From: Azospirillum brasilense
GTDB taxonomy: Bacteria > Pseudomonadota > Alphaproteobacteria > Azospirillales > Azospirillaceae
Direction of reading: 5' to 3'
DNA: 64,000 nt
Assembly (NCBI RefSeq): GCF_007827795.1
Contig: NZ_VITI01000001.1
Coordinates: 372,001 to 436,000, forward strand
The notes beneath the pieces were generated by a model that saw only the letters and a program-made list of their open reading frames with translations, did no database searches and was not told the DNA's origin. The position numbers and the translations under genes were made by a program. This document shows positions 24,983 to 40,012 of the stretch, piece after piece (positions within the stretch are counted from its first letter, which is position 1; every line of letters starts with the position of its first letter).

Positions 24983-25156
24983 GTGGTACAGTGATCGCGG
25001 TTGTTCGCGCCAGCCGGCGTAAGGCTTCCTGAAGGACTCGTCCCCCCGAAGACTTGCGCCCTGGCGCGTCCGCCAGCAGGAAACGCCTGCCCGATCTTCG
25101 CCCATCGTCAGCCGACCACACTCTGTCAGCCGACCATAAAAACAGATGGACGCCCG

Positions 25157-26353
<1,197 letters not shown>

Positions 26354-26354
26354 G

Positions 26355-27230
26355 ATGGCTGTTCTCGTCGATAAGAACACGAAGGTGCTCTGCCAGGGCT
26401 TCACCGGAGCCCAGGGCACCTTCCATTCCGAGCAGGCGATCGCCTACGGCACCAAGATGGTCGGCGGCGTCACCCCGGGCAAGGGCGGCACCAAGCACCT
26501 CGACCTGCCGGTCTTCGACACGGTGGCCGACGCGGTCGAGAAGACCGGTGCCAACGCCAGCGTCATCTACGTGCCGCCGCCCTTCGCGGCGGATGCCATC
26601 CTGGAGGCGATCGACGCCGAGATCCCGCTGGTGGTGTGCATCACCGAGGGCATCCCGGTGCTCGACATGGTGCGCGTCAAGCGCGCTCTGAGCAACTCCA
26701 AGACCCGGCTGATCGGGCCGAACTGCCCGGGCATCATCACGCCCGACGAGTGCAAGATCGGCATCATGCCCGGCCACATCCACAAGCGCGGCAAGATCGG
26801 CATCGTCTCGCGCTCGGGCACGCTGACCTACGAGGCGGTGGCGCAGACCACCGCGGCGGGTCTGGGCCAGACGACCTGCATCGGCATCGGCGGCGATCCG
26901 GTCAACGGGACGAACTTCGTGGACAGCCTGGAGCTGTTCCTGAAGGACCCGGAGACCGAGGGCATCATCATGATCGGCGAGATCGGCGGCGACGCCGAGG
27001 TCAAGGGCGCGGAGTTCATCCGCGACTCCGGGACCAAGAAGCCGGTCGTCGGCTTCATCGCCGGCCGCACCGCGCCTCCGGGCCGCCGCATGGGCCATGC
27101 CGGCGCGGTGATCTCCGGCGGCAACGACACCGCCGACTTCAAGATCGACTTCATGAAGTCGGTCGGCATCGCCGTCGCCGACAGCCCCGCCAGCCTGGGT
27201 TCCACCATGCTGAAGGTCTTCAAGGGCTGA
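26355..27230 (+). CDS. sucD: Succinyl-CoA synthetase alpha subunit
   Basis: The 291-residue subunit binds CoA through an N-terminal Rossmann domain ([17 protein letters not shown]) and is phosphorylated on His248 in [25 protein letters not shown] and [11 protein letters not shown] are further signatures. It is coupled to sucC with one intervening base. Two RNA hairpins fill the gap to sucA. Confidence 0.97.
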   Translation: MAVLVDKNTKVLCQGFTGAQGTFHSEQAIAYGTKMVGGVTPGKGGTKHLDLPVFDTVADAVEKTGANASVIYVPPPFAADAILEAIDAEIPLVVCITEGIPVLDMVRVKRALSNSKTRLIGPNCPGIITPDECKIGIMPGHIHKRGKIGIVSRSGTLTYEAVAQTTAAGLGQTTCIGIGGDPVNGTNFVDSLELFLKDPETEGIIMIGEIGGDAEVKGAEFIRDSGTKKPVVGFIAGRTAPPGRRMGHAGAVISGGNDTADFKIDFMKSVGIAVADSPASLGSTMLKVFKG

Positions 27231-27234
27231 TAAA

Positions 27235-27315
27235 GCGGTAGGCGGGAACCCATATTCCCGCACACCGCCGAAGGACCGGCGGCCCCCGTGACTCCACCCG
27301 GAGATCCGGGGGCCG
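27235..27315 (+). repeat. Two hairpins between sucD and sucA
   Basis: The first is GCGGGAA-cccata-TTCCCGC (27242-27261) inside GCGGT/ACCGC. The second is CGGCCCCCG (27280-27288) with CGGGGGCCG (27307-27315). Neither has a T tract. They could set a processing point or partial termination that lets sucCD and sucAB be made at different levels. Confidence 0.5.
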
Positions 27316-27380
27316 TTCGGACCCCAGCGACAAGCAAAAAAACTCTCTGAGGGAACCGGGCAAACGCCCGAGGCAAACAT

Positions 27381-30305
<2,925 letters not shown>

Positions 30306-30347
30306 CTCGACGCCCAGGCGTAGAACAAGAAAGTACGAGAGGAACTT

Positions 30348-31598
<1,251 letters not shown>

Positions 31599-31675
31599 TA
31601 CGCACAAGGGGACTGCGGGGGGCACCGTCCTCCCGCACCCGACCGCCGGGGACGAAAGCCTCCGGAACCTGAAGA

Positions 31676-31702
31676 AAGGCGCCGCAAGGCGCCTTATTTT
31701 TT
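31676..31702 (+). terminator. Rho-independent terminator of the suc operon
   Basis: AAGGCGCC and GGCGCCTT arms around a GCAA tetraloop are followed by ATTTTTTG. It is a canonical terminator and closes sucCDAB without lpd. Confidence 0.85.
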
Positions 31703-31725
31703 GCCGTCACGCCGTCGGTCGCCCA

Positions 31726-34002
31726 TCACACCAGCGCGGCGGCGATCCGGGCGGCGGTGTCTTCCGGCTTCACCACCCGCTCGGCGGGCAGGCGCAGGGT
31801 CATGGTCGTCCCGGCGCCCAGCGTGCTGGCGCAGGTCAGCGAGCCGCCGTGCAGCTCCATGAAGTTCTTGGAGATGGACAGGCCCAGCCCGGTGCCCTCG
31901 AACTGGCGGCTGGCGGAGTTGTCGGCCTGCCGGAACGGCTGGAACAGATGATCCATGAACTCCTTCGGGATGCCGATCCCGGTGTCGGTCACCGACAGGG
32001 CCAGGGCGCCGTCCTCCTCGACGCGGGCGGCCAGGGTGACGCTGCCGCCCTCCGGCGTGAATTTCACCGCGTTGGACAGCAGGTTGAGCAGCACCTGCTT
32101 GAACGCGCGGCGGTCCACCCAGACGGTGGGAAGGCCACCCGACACGCCGTTGCGCAGGTCCACCCCGCTGTCGGCGGCGCGGTCGCGGACCATGGTCAGG
32201 CATTGGGCCACCGCCTCGCAGGGGTCGATCACCTCTTCGGACAGCTCGTAGCGGCCCGCCTCGATCTTCGACATGTCGAGCACGGCGTTCACGATGTCCA
32301 GCAGATGCTTGCCGCTGTCGTGGATGTCCTTGGCGCAGGATTTCTGGCGGTCGTTCAACTTGCCGAAGAACTCGCTGTCGAGGATCTCCGAGAAGCCGAT
32401 GATGGCGTTCAGCGGCGTCCGCAGCTCATGGCTCATGTTGGCCAGGAAGTCGGACTTGGCGCGGTTGGCCATCTCCGCCTGGCTCTTGGAGGCGAGCAAC
32501 TCGGCCTCCTGCTGCCGTCGCTTGGTGACGTCGCGGATGACGCCGACGAAGACGCGGCGCGCCGCTCCATTCTCCTCCGCCCCATTCTCATCCGGCCCGC
32601 CCTCCCCGTCCGGCCCGCCCAGCCGCAGCGCGCTGACCGCCAGATTCATCGGGAAGGTGCTGCCGTCGCGGCGCAGCGCCAGAACCTCGCGGTCGTTGCC
32701 GATGATGCGCGACCCGGCGTTCGGGCGGTACTCGGCCATCGAGCGGTCGTGGCCGGCGCGGAAGCCTTCCGGCAGCAGGATGTTGACGCTCTGCCCCACC
32801 ACCTCCGCCTCGGCATAGCCGAACATGCGCTCCGCCGCGGGGTTGAAGGTCTCGATGATGCCGCGGGAGTCGATGGTGACCACCGCGTCCACCATCGACT
32901 CCAGGATGCCGCGGATGCGGCGGGAGGCGCGCTCCAGCCGGTTCTGGTCCTGCTCCCGCCGGGACTGCTGCCGCTCCACGTACCAGGTCAGCAAGGCGAT
33001 CACCACGGACATGGCGAGGCCCATGGCGATCCACACCGCGCTGTCGCGCTTCCATTCGCCCAGCGCCTCGCCCTTCGGCAGGGTGGCGGCGACGGTGAAG
33101 GGATAGTCGGCGACGCGGCGGACGCTGGCGATGCTGGGGCGCCCGTCGGTGGGCAGCACGGTGTCCAGCGTCGCCGCATCCCGTGTGCGCAGCACGGCGT
33201 CGACCTCCGGCCAGTCGGCAAGCGTGGCGAGGCGCCGGCGGCCCTCGTCCCAGGGGCGGTGGATCAACACCGTGCCGTCGGCCAGCGCCAGGGTGACCGT
33301 GCCCTCCAGCCCCAGCCGCAACCCCTCGAAGCCGGCTCCCAGACGCAACGGATTGATCATGGCGACGACCACCCCGGCGAAGCTGCCGTCCGGGTGGGAC
33401 CAGCGGCGGCTCATCGGAATGACGTAGGTGCCGGGAAAGCCCATGCTGGGGATCGGCGCGCCGATGTGAAGCCCGCCGTCCGACGCGCCCTCGTCCCGGT
33501 GGGCCGCGAAATAGGGGCGGTTGGTCAGATCGAAAGCCGGAGGACTGCTGTCGGCGGAATGGTGCAGCGCGCGCCCCTGCTCGTCCACCACGATCAGGCC
33601 GGAAATCGGGCCGATGGCGTCGCGCCGGTTGCGCAGAAGGGCGTTCACCGACGGCGCCGCCGCGGTGCGGGCCTGCGGGTGGGTGTCCAGGATGGTGACC
33701 AGATCGGACAGCAGCAGGTCCACGCTGAACACCGTGCGGACGGCCTGCTCCTCCAGGATGCGGGCGAGGTTGCGGGTCGAACGCTCGGCCCCATGGACGG
33801 CCTCGGCGTGGCGCTGCCAGACGCCGTAGCCGATCATCGCGTTCACCACGACGATGAAGGCCACGCCGGACGCCCTCATCAGGAAGCGCACCGACCCCAG
33901 AACCTCGAACAGCCGCTCCCCCATTCCCGCAGGCCCCATTCCCGCAGGCCCCATTCCAGAGGGCGGCAAGGTCGCGTCGCGAACCGGATTGCGGCTGGCC
34001 AT
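31726..34002 (-). CDS. Membrane histidine kinase with Cache-type sensor and PAS domain
   Basis: The 758-residue protein has membrane helices near 41-61 and 323-342 that enclose a periplasmic double-Cache-like domain, with ISGLIVVDEQGRALHHSAD and NRPYFAAHRDEG as typical phrases. A PAS domain follows (about 365-495), then HisKA with His525 in MSHELRTPLNAIIGFSE. The HATPase domain has LLSNAVKFTPEGG, TDTGIGIP and FEGTGLGLSI. No receiver is attached. The ATG at 34002 is chosen over 34071. The N-terminus holds a GMGPAGMGPAGMG repeat coded by 15-base tandem repeats near 33921-33957. No partner regulator is adjacent; a diguanylate cyclase is divergent. Confidence 0.92.
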   Translation of the reverse strand: MASRNPVRDATLPPSGMGPAGMGPAGMGERLFEVLGSVRFLMRASGVAFIVVVNAMIGYGVWQRHAEAVHGAERSTRNLARILEEQAVRTVFSVDLLLSDLVTILDTHPQARTAAAPSVNALLRNRRDAIGPISGLIVVDEQGRALHHSADSSPPAFDLTNRPYFAAHRDEGASDGGLHIGAPIPSMGFPGTYVIPMSRRWSHPDGSFAGVVVAMINPLRLGAGFEGLRLGLEGTVTLALADGTVLIHRPWDEGRRRLATLADWPEVDAVLRTRDAATLDTVLPTDGRPSIASVRRVADYPFTVAATLPKGEALGEWKRDSAVWIAMGLAMSVVIALLTWYVERQQSRREQDQNRLERASRRIRGILESMVDAVVTIDSRGIIETFNPAAERMFGYAEAEVVGQSVNILLPEGFRAGHDRSMAEYRPNAGSRIIGNDREVLALRRDGSTFPMNLAVSALRLGGPDGEGGPDENGAEENGAARRVFVGVIRDVTKRRQQEAELLASKSQAEMANRAKSDFLANMSHELRTPLNAIIGFSEILDSEFFGKLNDRQKSCAKDIHDSGKHLLDIVNAVLDMSKIEAGRYELSEEVIDPCEAVAQCLTMVRDRAADSGVDLRNGVSGGLPTVWVDRRAFKQVLLNLLSNAVKFTPEGGSVTLAARVEEDGALALSVTDTGIGIPKEFMDHLFQPFRQADNSASRQFEGTGLGLSISKNFMELHGGSLTCASTLGAGTTMTLRLPAERVVKPEDTAARIAAALV

Positions 34003-34249
34003 GGCTGTGAACAACTCTCCGCACGCAGTACAACGGGACCGTTGAGGGACCGCCCGCGTGGCATTGCCCAACGTAAGACGGTGCCGCCACCGGCCACCGC
34101 CAATCTCGCGCGAAAACCATAATGGAAGTTTAACCTTAATGCATCAATGAACCGGACCGGGTGGACAAGCGATTGCCGCTTTGCCTGACGCTCTCGGGGC
34201 GTTAAGAATTCGCAGGGGTCGGGGGCGGTTGCGCAAAGGAACAGGGACG

Positions 34250-35629
34250 ATGGACAGCCAGAAAGACCGCAAGGCCGCAATCCTCGCCACCACGCTGTCG
34301 TCGCTGTGGACGGACACCGAACCCGCCGTGCGCGAGCGCGTGACCGCCATCGCGCTCGCCGACGCCGACGCGATCTCGGACGTCTTCTACGCGATCCTGC
34401 TGGACCGCCCGGACAGCAACGCCTTCCTCAGCCACACGCTGGTCCAGGAACGGCTGCGCCCGTCGCTGGCGCGCTGGATCGCCGCTCTCTTCACCGCCTC
34501 CACCGACGAGGCCATCGCAGCGGTGCTGGAGCAGAATTACCAGGTCGGGCTGATCCACGCCCGCATCAACATCCCGCTGACGCTGGTCAACGCCGGGATG
34601 CGGATCGTCAAGAAGGAGCTGTCCACCCGCCTGCTGGCCGCCGACCTCAGCCGTGCGCAGACCGCGTCCGCCATCCTGTTCGTCGGCGAGTTGCTGGACA
34701 CCGTGCTGGACAACATGCACGAGGCCTATCTGGGCGACCTGCTGGGCAACGTCCGCCACCAGCAATCGCTGAAGATGTTCATGAGCGGCCCCAACCTGGC
34801 GCTGGAGGGCGAGCGGCTGAAATCGTCGCTGTTCGATTGGCTGCGCAACGCGGTTGTGTCCTTCTACACGCACGAGGGCAGCAACCATGCGAGCCCGCCG
34901 CCCATCGAATCGTCCGATTTCGGCCTGTGGCTGAACCACAAGGCGGAGCTGACCTTCGGCCGCGTGACCGAATTGGACCTCATCCGCGAGCGCACCACCC
35001 GCATCAGCGCCAAGGTGACCGCCGCGGTGGAGGGCGGCTTGATCACCCCCGCCTTCGTGAAGGAACTGAACAACGACGTCACGGAGATCGCCTACGTCCT
35101 CGGCACCATCATCGGGAAGGCGATGGAGATCGAAAGCGGGCGCGACCCGCTGACCCGTCTGCTGACGCGGCGCTTCATGCCGGCGATCTTCCAGCGCGAG
35201 GTGGCCATCAGCCTGCGTCACGGCAAGCCCTTCGCCGTGCTGCTGATGGACGCCGACCATTTCAAGACGATCAACGACACGCTGGGCCATCAAGCCGGCG
35301 ATTCCGTCCTGTCGGACATGGCCGAGCTGCTGCACACCCACGTCCGGGCCGGCGATTTCGTCTTCCGCTACGGCGGGGAGGAGTTCCTCGTCCTGCTGAC
35401 CGAGATGGACGAGGCGTCGTTGCGCGTGAAGGCCGAATGGCTGCGCCAAGCGGTCGAGGACCACCGCTTTCCCGGCGCCGGGGGCGCCGGGAATGGGCTG
35501 CGGGTCACCGCCTCGATCGGGGCGGCCCTGCACGAGGGGCACCCGGATTACGAACACACCGTCCGCCGCGCCGACGCCGCGCTCTACGAGGCCAAGCGCC
35601 AGGGCCGCAACCGTGTGGTGATCGCCTGA
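34250..35629 (+). CDS. Globin-coupled diguanylate cyclase
   Basis: The 459-residue protein has an N-terminal globin-sensor domain (about 10-165), with the likely proximal haem ligand His103 in VGLIHARINIPL. A middle helical domain (about 180-295) follows, then a GGDEF domain. The active site is RYGGEEF at 373-379, with LMDADHFKTINDTLGH upstream. Arg366-Ala-Gly-Asp369 matches the product-inhibition I-site five residues before it. It should make cyclic di-GMP in response to oxygen or another haem ligand, like E. coli DosC. AAAGGA precedes the ATG. It is divergent from the kinase. Confidence 0.88.
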   Translation: MDSQKDRKAAILATTLSSLWTDTEPAVRERVTAIALADADAISDVFYAILLDRPDSNAFLSHTLVQERLRPSLARWIAALFTASTDEAIAAVLEQNYQVGLIHARINIPLTLVNAGMRIVKKELSTRLLAADLSRAQTASAILFVGELLDTVLDNMHEAYLGDLLGNVRHQQSLKMFMSGPNLALEGERLKSSLFDWLRNAVVSFYTHEGSNHASPPPIESSDFGLWLNHKAELTFGRVTELDLIRERTTRISAKVTAAVEGGLITPAFVKELNNDVTEIAYVLGTIIGKAMEIESGRDPLTRLLTRRFMPAIFQREVAISLRHGKPFAVLLMDADHFKTINDTLGHQAGDSVLSDMAELLHTHVRAGDFVFRYGGEEFLVLLTEMDEASLRVKAEWLRQAVEDHRFPGAGGAGNGLRVTASIGAALHEGHPDYEHTVRRADAALYEAKRQGRNRVVIA

Positions 35630-35730
35630 ATGGTGATCGCCTGAGCGCGGCTGCATCCCGGCATCGGGCGTTGCCCTGCGGGGACGCATCGGCTACGTAA
35701 GACCTTTCCCTGCCGAGACCCGCGAATTCC

Positions 35731-36885
35731 ATGTCTGACGGACCGCTTTCGCTCTACCGGGCCCGCCGCGGCACCGGGACGCTGCGCCCCGACCCCGACC
35801 AGGAGCTGGCCGCCGAGAAGCTCCAGAGCCTCCACAAGGCGCTGACGGGCTACACCCCGCAGCCCGCCGGGAAGGCCGGCGGGGCGAAGGCCGGCTGGCT
35901 GGAGCGGTTCGGGCTGGGCCGCCCGCGCTCCGAACCGGCGGAGGCGCCGCAGGGCCTCTACATGTATGGCGGCGTCGGGCGCGGCAAGTCGATGCTGATG
36001 GACCTGTTCTTCGACACCGCCCCGGTGGAGAAGAAGCGCCGCGTCCATTTCCACGAATTCATGCTGGAGGTGCACGAGCGCATCCACCAGCACCGCCAGT
36101 CGGGCAAGAGCAAGGGCAAGGACGCCGACGACGCTCTGCCCGAACTGGCCCGCGCGCTGGCCGACGAGGCGTGGTTGCTCTGCTTCGACGAGTTCCACGT
36201 CACCAACGTGGTCGACGCGATGATCCTCGGCCGGCTGTTCACCAGCCTGTTCGACCTCGGCGTGGTGGTGGTCGCGACGTCCAACTGGCCGCCGGACATG
36301 CTCTACAAGGACGGTCTCCAGCGCGAGCTGTTCCTGCCGTTCATCGCGCTGCTGAAGGACAAGCTGGACGTTCTGGCGCTGGAAGGGCCGACCGACTACC
36401 GGCTGGACCGGCTCCAGGGCAAGCCCGTCTATTTCTGGCCGCTCGGCGCGGAGAGCGACGCCAAAATCCGCCAGACCTTCGAAACGCTGACCGACGGCGC
36501 CCGGGGCGAGCCGACCCATCTTTCGGTCCAGGGCCGGAAGGTGGAGATCGCCTGCGCCGCCAAATGCGTCGCCCTGGTGGATTTCTGGAGCCTGTGCGGC
36601 AAGCCGCTGGGCGCCGCCGACTACATCGCCATCGCGACGCACTTCCACACCGTCCTGATCCACGGCGTGCCGACGATGAAGGACGAGTTGCGCAACGAGG
36701 CCAAGCGCTTCATGACGCTGATCGACGCGCTCTACGAGCACAAGGTCAACCTCGTGGTCGCCGCCGAAGGCCCGCCGGAGCGGCTGTACCCCGAGGGCAC
36801 CCACGCCTTCGAATTCGAACGCACTGTCAGCCGCCTGATGGAGATGCAGAGCGAGGACTACCTGCGCCAGCAGCACCTGACCTGA
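35731..36885 (+). CDS. zapE: AFG1/ZapE-type AAA ATPase
   Basis: The 384-residue P-loop ATPase has GLYMYGGVGRGKSMLMDLFF as Walker A, LLCFDEFHVTNVVDAMILGR as Walker B, and VVATSNWPPDMLYKDGLQR as sensor region. In E. coli ZapE binds FtsZ and is needed under low oxygen and at high temperature; in eukaryotes AFG1 works in mitochondrial protein quality control. In many alphaproteobacteria it lies beside mdh; here mdh is 11 kb away. It stands alone on the plus strand. Confidence 0.93.
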   Translation: MSDGPLSLYRARRGTGTLRPDPDQELAAEKLQSLHKALTGYTPQPAGKAGGAKAGWLERFGLGRPRSEPAEAPQGLYMYGGVGRGKSMLMDLFFDTAPVEKKRRVHFHEFMLEVHERIHQHRQSGKSKGKDADDALPELARALADEAWLLCFDEFHVTNVVDAMILGRLFTSLFDLGVVVVATSNWPPDMLYKDGLQRELFLPFIALLKDKLDVLALEGPTDYRLDRLQGKPVYFWPLGAESDAKIRQTFETLTDGARGEPTHLSVQGRKVEIACAAKCVALVDFWSLCGKPLGAADYIAIATHFHTVLIHGVPTMKDELRNEAKRFMTLIDALYEHKVNLVVAAEGPPERLYPEGTHAFEFERTVSRLMEMQSEDYLRQQHLT

Positions 36886-37018
36886 GGGGCCGCGGTCCCG
36901 CGCTTCCGCCCGTGTTACCACGGGGATGCCGCCCTACTCCCGTTTCGCGCCGAAGATATGCGGGCGCCCGACGTTGTATTGCTGAACGTCGGTCCAATGG
37001 CGAGGGAGAGGGCAAAGC

Positions 37019-37432
37019 ATGCCTTGGCGGTCCCAGTGCGGTGCACTGACGCTGGCGCTTCTTCTGACGGCACCGATCCATCCCGCCCCCGCCGCCGCGG
37101 CGGGCAGCGTCGATTGCTGGCTGCTCGATGGGGACGCACTGACCAGGGCGCGCGAAGGCGGCTGGTGCAAGGACGCCTTTTCCCGGAATTCGCAGACCGG
37201 GGAGGCGCCGGTCGTCACGGTGACCGCGGCCCCCCTGCCCGCCCGCAAGCCCGACCCGCCCCCGAAGAAGCGGGTCGTCACCGTCCAGCGCAAGGCGAAG
37301 GCGCAGCCGGACTCCCAGGCGGCGGCCATCGTCCGGCCCGCGGGCCGGAGCGGAGCGGTCGCCGAGGTGGATTTCGGCACACAGTTCAAGCGCGACTGGA
37401 ACGCCCTGATGAAGAAGCTGCTTGAGCCGTAG
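37019..37432 (+). CDS. Secreted hypothetical protein
   Basis: The 137-residue protein has a signal peptide, MPWRSQCGALTLALLLTAPI, with a likely cut after APAAAA. A short mature domain (about 29-55) has two cysteines, in VDCWLL and GGWCKDAF, that could pair. A Pro/Lys/Arg-rich linker follows, ending in a helix FKRDWNALMKKLLEP. No family is recognised. It could be a small cell-envelope factor. GAGGGAGAGGGC lies before the ATG. Confidence 0.6.
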   Translation: MPWRSQCGALTLALLLTAPIHPAPAAAAGSVDCWLLDGDALTRAREGGWCKDAFSRNSQTGEAPVVTVTAAPLPARKPDPPPKKRVVTVQRKAKAQPDSQAAAIVRPAGRSGAVAEVDFGTQFKRDWNALMKKLLEP

Positions 37433-37443
37433 GCCCCGCCGGG

Positions 37444-38022
37444 TCAGGTGCGGGCCTCGTCCAGCCACTTCCTCACCGCCGGCGGCTCGTAGGCGGCGAA
37501 GGCGTCCAGGATGCCCGGCGCGGTGTCGCGGACGATCAGCATGTCGCGGTGCTTGGGCTGCATGAAGCGTTCCCCCGCCACATGGTCGAGGAAGCCGGCC
37601 AGCCCGTCGTAGAAACCGGAGGCGTTGAGCAGGCCGCAAGGCTTGTCGTGGCGGCCGAGCTGCGCCCAGGTCCACACCTCGAACAGCTCCTCCAGCGTGC
37701 CGATGCCGCCGGGCAGCGCGATGAAGCCGTCCGACAGCTCGGCCATCAGGGCCTTGCGCTCGTGCATGGTGGCGACGATCCGCAGCTCCTGAAGGCCCTG
37801 GTGGCCGACCTCCTTGTCCATCAGGAATTGCGGGATGATGCCGGTGACCGTGCCGCCCGCCGCCAGGACCGAGTCGGCGATCCGCCCCATCAGGCCGGTC
37901 CGCCCGCCGCCATAGACGAGGCCGATGCCACGCTCCGCCATGTGGCGGCCAAGCTGCTCCGCGGCCTCGCCATAGGCCGGGTTGGTGCCGGGGTTGGACC
38001 CGGCATAGACGCAAATCCGCAT
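37444..38022 (-). CDS. LOG family protein (cytokinin riboside 5'-monophosphate phosphoribohydrolase type)
   Basis: The 192-residue protein opens [20 protein letters not shown] and has [17 protein letters not shown] and the signature [20 protein letters not shown]. This Rossmann-like TIGR00730 family cleaves nucleoside monophosphates, releasing a free base and ribose 5-phosphate. In plant-associated bacteria some members activate cytokinins; in others the role is nucleotide salvage. It follows pdxY by 46 bases on the same strand, so the two may be one unit. Confidence 0.9.
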   Translation of the reverse strand: MRICVYAGSNPGTNPAYGEAAEQLGRHMAERGIGLVYGGGRTGLMGRIADSVLAAGGTVTGIIPQFLMDKEVGHQGLQELRIVATMHERKALMAELSDGFIALPGGIGTLEELFEVWTWAQLGRHDKPCGLLNASGFYDGLAGFLDHVAGERFMQPKHRDMLIVRDTAPGILDAFAAYEPPAVRKWLDEART

Positions 38023-38068
38023 GTCGTTCCTCTGTTCGCGCCGTCCGTGGGCGCGTGTCGTAAGGGGC

Positions 38069-38929
38069 TTACCGGACGCGGGTGACCGTGAAGCGCTGGC
38101 CGGGGTTCACGAACTCGTCCTGCGCCGCGATCAGTTGCAGCTCCCGCGTGCCCATCCGGCGGGTGGTCTGGAAGATGGCGTAGATGGCCGCCGCCGCCTG
38201 CTCCAGCGCATCGGCCGGATCGAACGCCTTCAGGTAATGGGCCAGGAACAGGGCGGCCACCGCGTCGCCCGACCCGTTGGGCGGCGGGTCCAGCGGCAGG
38301 CGCGGGGTGGAGACCAACCACGCGCCGTCCCGGTCATCGGCCAGCATCTCGATGTGGCCGGGGTCGGCGTCCTTGCGGGTCAGGCTGGTCACCAGCACCA
38401 GCCGCGGCCCGCGCTCCCGCAGGGCGGCGGTGGCGGCCAGCGCATCGTCCAGCGTCTCCACCGTCCGCCCGGTCAGATACTCCAGCTCGAACTGGTTGGG
38501 GGTCATCAGGTCGGCGGCGGGGACGGCGTGGTCGCGGATGAACTCCGGCAGGCCGGGACGCACGAAGAAGCCGCGCCCGACATCGCCCATCACCGGATCG
38601 CAGGCGTAGACGGCGCGCGGGTTGGCCGCCTTCAGCCGGGCCGCCGTCTCCACGATCACCTGTCCCAGCCCGACGTCGCCCATATAGCCGGAGAGCAAAG
38701 CGTCGCAGGTGGGCAGGACGCCGCGCGCGGCGACGCCGTCCATCAGGTCGGCCACATGCTCCGCCGTGAAGACCTGCCCGGTCCATTCGCCGTAGCCGGT
38801 GTGGTTGGAGAACTGCACCGTGTTCACCGCGATGGCGTCGCAGCCCAGCCGTTGCAGCGGGAACACCGCGGCCCGGTTGCCGACATAGCCGTAAGCGACG
38901 TGGGACTGGATCGAAATGACGGTCTTCAT
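38069..38929 (-). CDS. pdxY: Pyridoxal kinase
   Basis: The 286-residue ribokinase-fold enzyme phosphorylates pyridoxal to pyridoxal 5'-phosphate. It opens [26 protein letters not shown], followed by [17 protein letters not shown] and [13 protein letters not shown]. The anion-hole motif is [16 protein letters not shown]; the usual GTGD reads GSGD, which is common. Both the SHV opening and FSNHTGY favour PdxY over PdxK. The ATG at 38929 begins the conserved first strand. Confidence 0.93.
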   Translation of the reverse strand: MKTVISIQSHVAYGYVGNRAAVFPLQRLGCDAIAVNTVQFSNHTGYGEWTGQVFTAEHVADLMDGVAARGVLPTCDALLSGYMGDVGLGQVIVETAARLKAANPRAVYACDPVMGDVGRGFFVRPGLPEFIRDHAVPAADLMTPNQFELEYLTGRTVETLDDALAATAALRERGPRLVLVTSLTRKDADPGHIEMLADDRDGAWLVSTPRLPLDPPPNGSGDAVAALFLAHYLKAFDPADALEQAAAAIYAIFQTTRRMGTRELQLIAAQDEFVNPGQRFTVTRVR

Positions 38930-39085
38930 GGGCGGACGATCCGAAAGGTTGGGGGCGCATCCTAAACCGTCCGCGCCACACGCTGGGGATGTTTCCATGC
39001 AGACCAGCCCTACGCACTGCATGGACAGGCCGCGCTCCTGCGGCTAATCCTGCGGCAACGACACAAGACCGCTTGAGGGAATGCC

Positions 39086-39967
39086 ATGGCCGCCACCGCC
39101 CGCCCGCGCCGCAGCGTGCTCTACATGCCCGGTTCCAACGCCCGCGCCCTGGAGAAGGGGCGCAGCCTGCCCGCAGACGGGCTGATCCTCGACCTTGAGG
39201 ACGCCGTCGCTCCCGACGCCAAGGCGGAGGCCCGCGTCACCATCAAGGCGTCCATCGCCGCCGGCGACTATGGCGGGCGGGAACTGGTGGTCCGCACCAA
39301 CGGGCTGAACACCCCCTGGGGCTACGATGACCTCGTGATGGCGGCCGCCAGCGGAGCCGACGCGGTGCTGCTGCCGAAGGTGGAGAGTCCCGACATGGTC
39401 CGCCAGGCCGAGGCGGTGCTGCGCGCCAACGGCTCGCCGGAGGAGCAGGCCATCTGGTGCATGATGGAGACGCCGCTCGGCATGCTCAACGCCAAGGAGA
39501 TCGCCGGGGCCAGCCCGAAGCTGGGCGGGCTGGTGATGGGCACCTCCGACCTCGCCAAGGACCTGCACGCGGCCCACACGCGCGACCGGTTGCCGATGCT
39601 GACCAGCCTGGGCCTCTGCCTGCTGGCGGCGCGGGCCTATGGCCTCGCCATCCTCGACGGGGTGCATCTCGACCTGAACGACGACGTGGGTTTTGCCGAG
39701 TCCTGCGCCCAGGGGCGGGAGCTTGGCTTCGACGGCAAGACGCTGATCCACCCCAAGACCATCGCCGCCTGCAACGCCGCCTTCGCCCCCGGCGAGGATG
39801 AAATCGCCCAGGCTCACCGGATCATCAAGGCCCATGCCGAGGCCGTCGCCCAGGGCAAGGGGGTTGTGCTGGTGGACGGGCGGCTGATCGAGAACCTGCA
39901 CGTCGAGAACGCGCGGCGCCTCGTCGCGATGGCCGAGGCGATCCGGGCGCTGGAGGCGGCGGGCTGA
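39086..39967 (+). CDS. HpcH/HpaI aldolase family CoA ester lyase (CitE-like)
   Basis: The 293-residue TIM-barrel protein opens RRSVLYMPGSNARALEKG and has GLILDLEDAVAPDAKAEAR with the metal-binding acidic pair. VVRTNGLNTPWGYDDL, LLPKVESPD and MMETPLGMLNAKEIA follow, and GKTLIHPKTIAACNAAF closes the site. The family includes the citrate lyase beta subunit, malyl-CoA lyase and citramalyl-CoA lyase. No citrate lyase alpha or gamma gene is nearby, so a stand-alone lyase or thioesterase for malyl-CoA or citramalyl-CoA is more likely. The exact substrate is open. Confidence 0.88.
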   Translation: MAATARPRRSVLYMPGSNARALEKGRSLPADGLILDLEDAVAPDAKAEARVTIKASIAAGDYGGRELVVRTNGLNTPWGYDDLVMAAASGADAVLLPKVESPDMVRQAEAVLRANGSPEEQAIWCMMETPLGMLNAKEIAGASPKLGGLVMGTSDLAKDLHAAHTRDRLPMLTSLGLCLLAARAYGLAILDGVHLDLNDDVGFAESCAQGRELGFDGKTLIHPKTIAACNAAFAPGEDEIAQAHRIIKAHAEAVAQGKGVVLVDGRLIENLHVENARRLVAMAEAIRALEAAG

Positions 39968-40012
39968 GGCCCGCCGCTCCGCTCACTGGTAAACACTCAG
40001 GAAGGAAAACGC

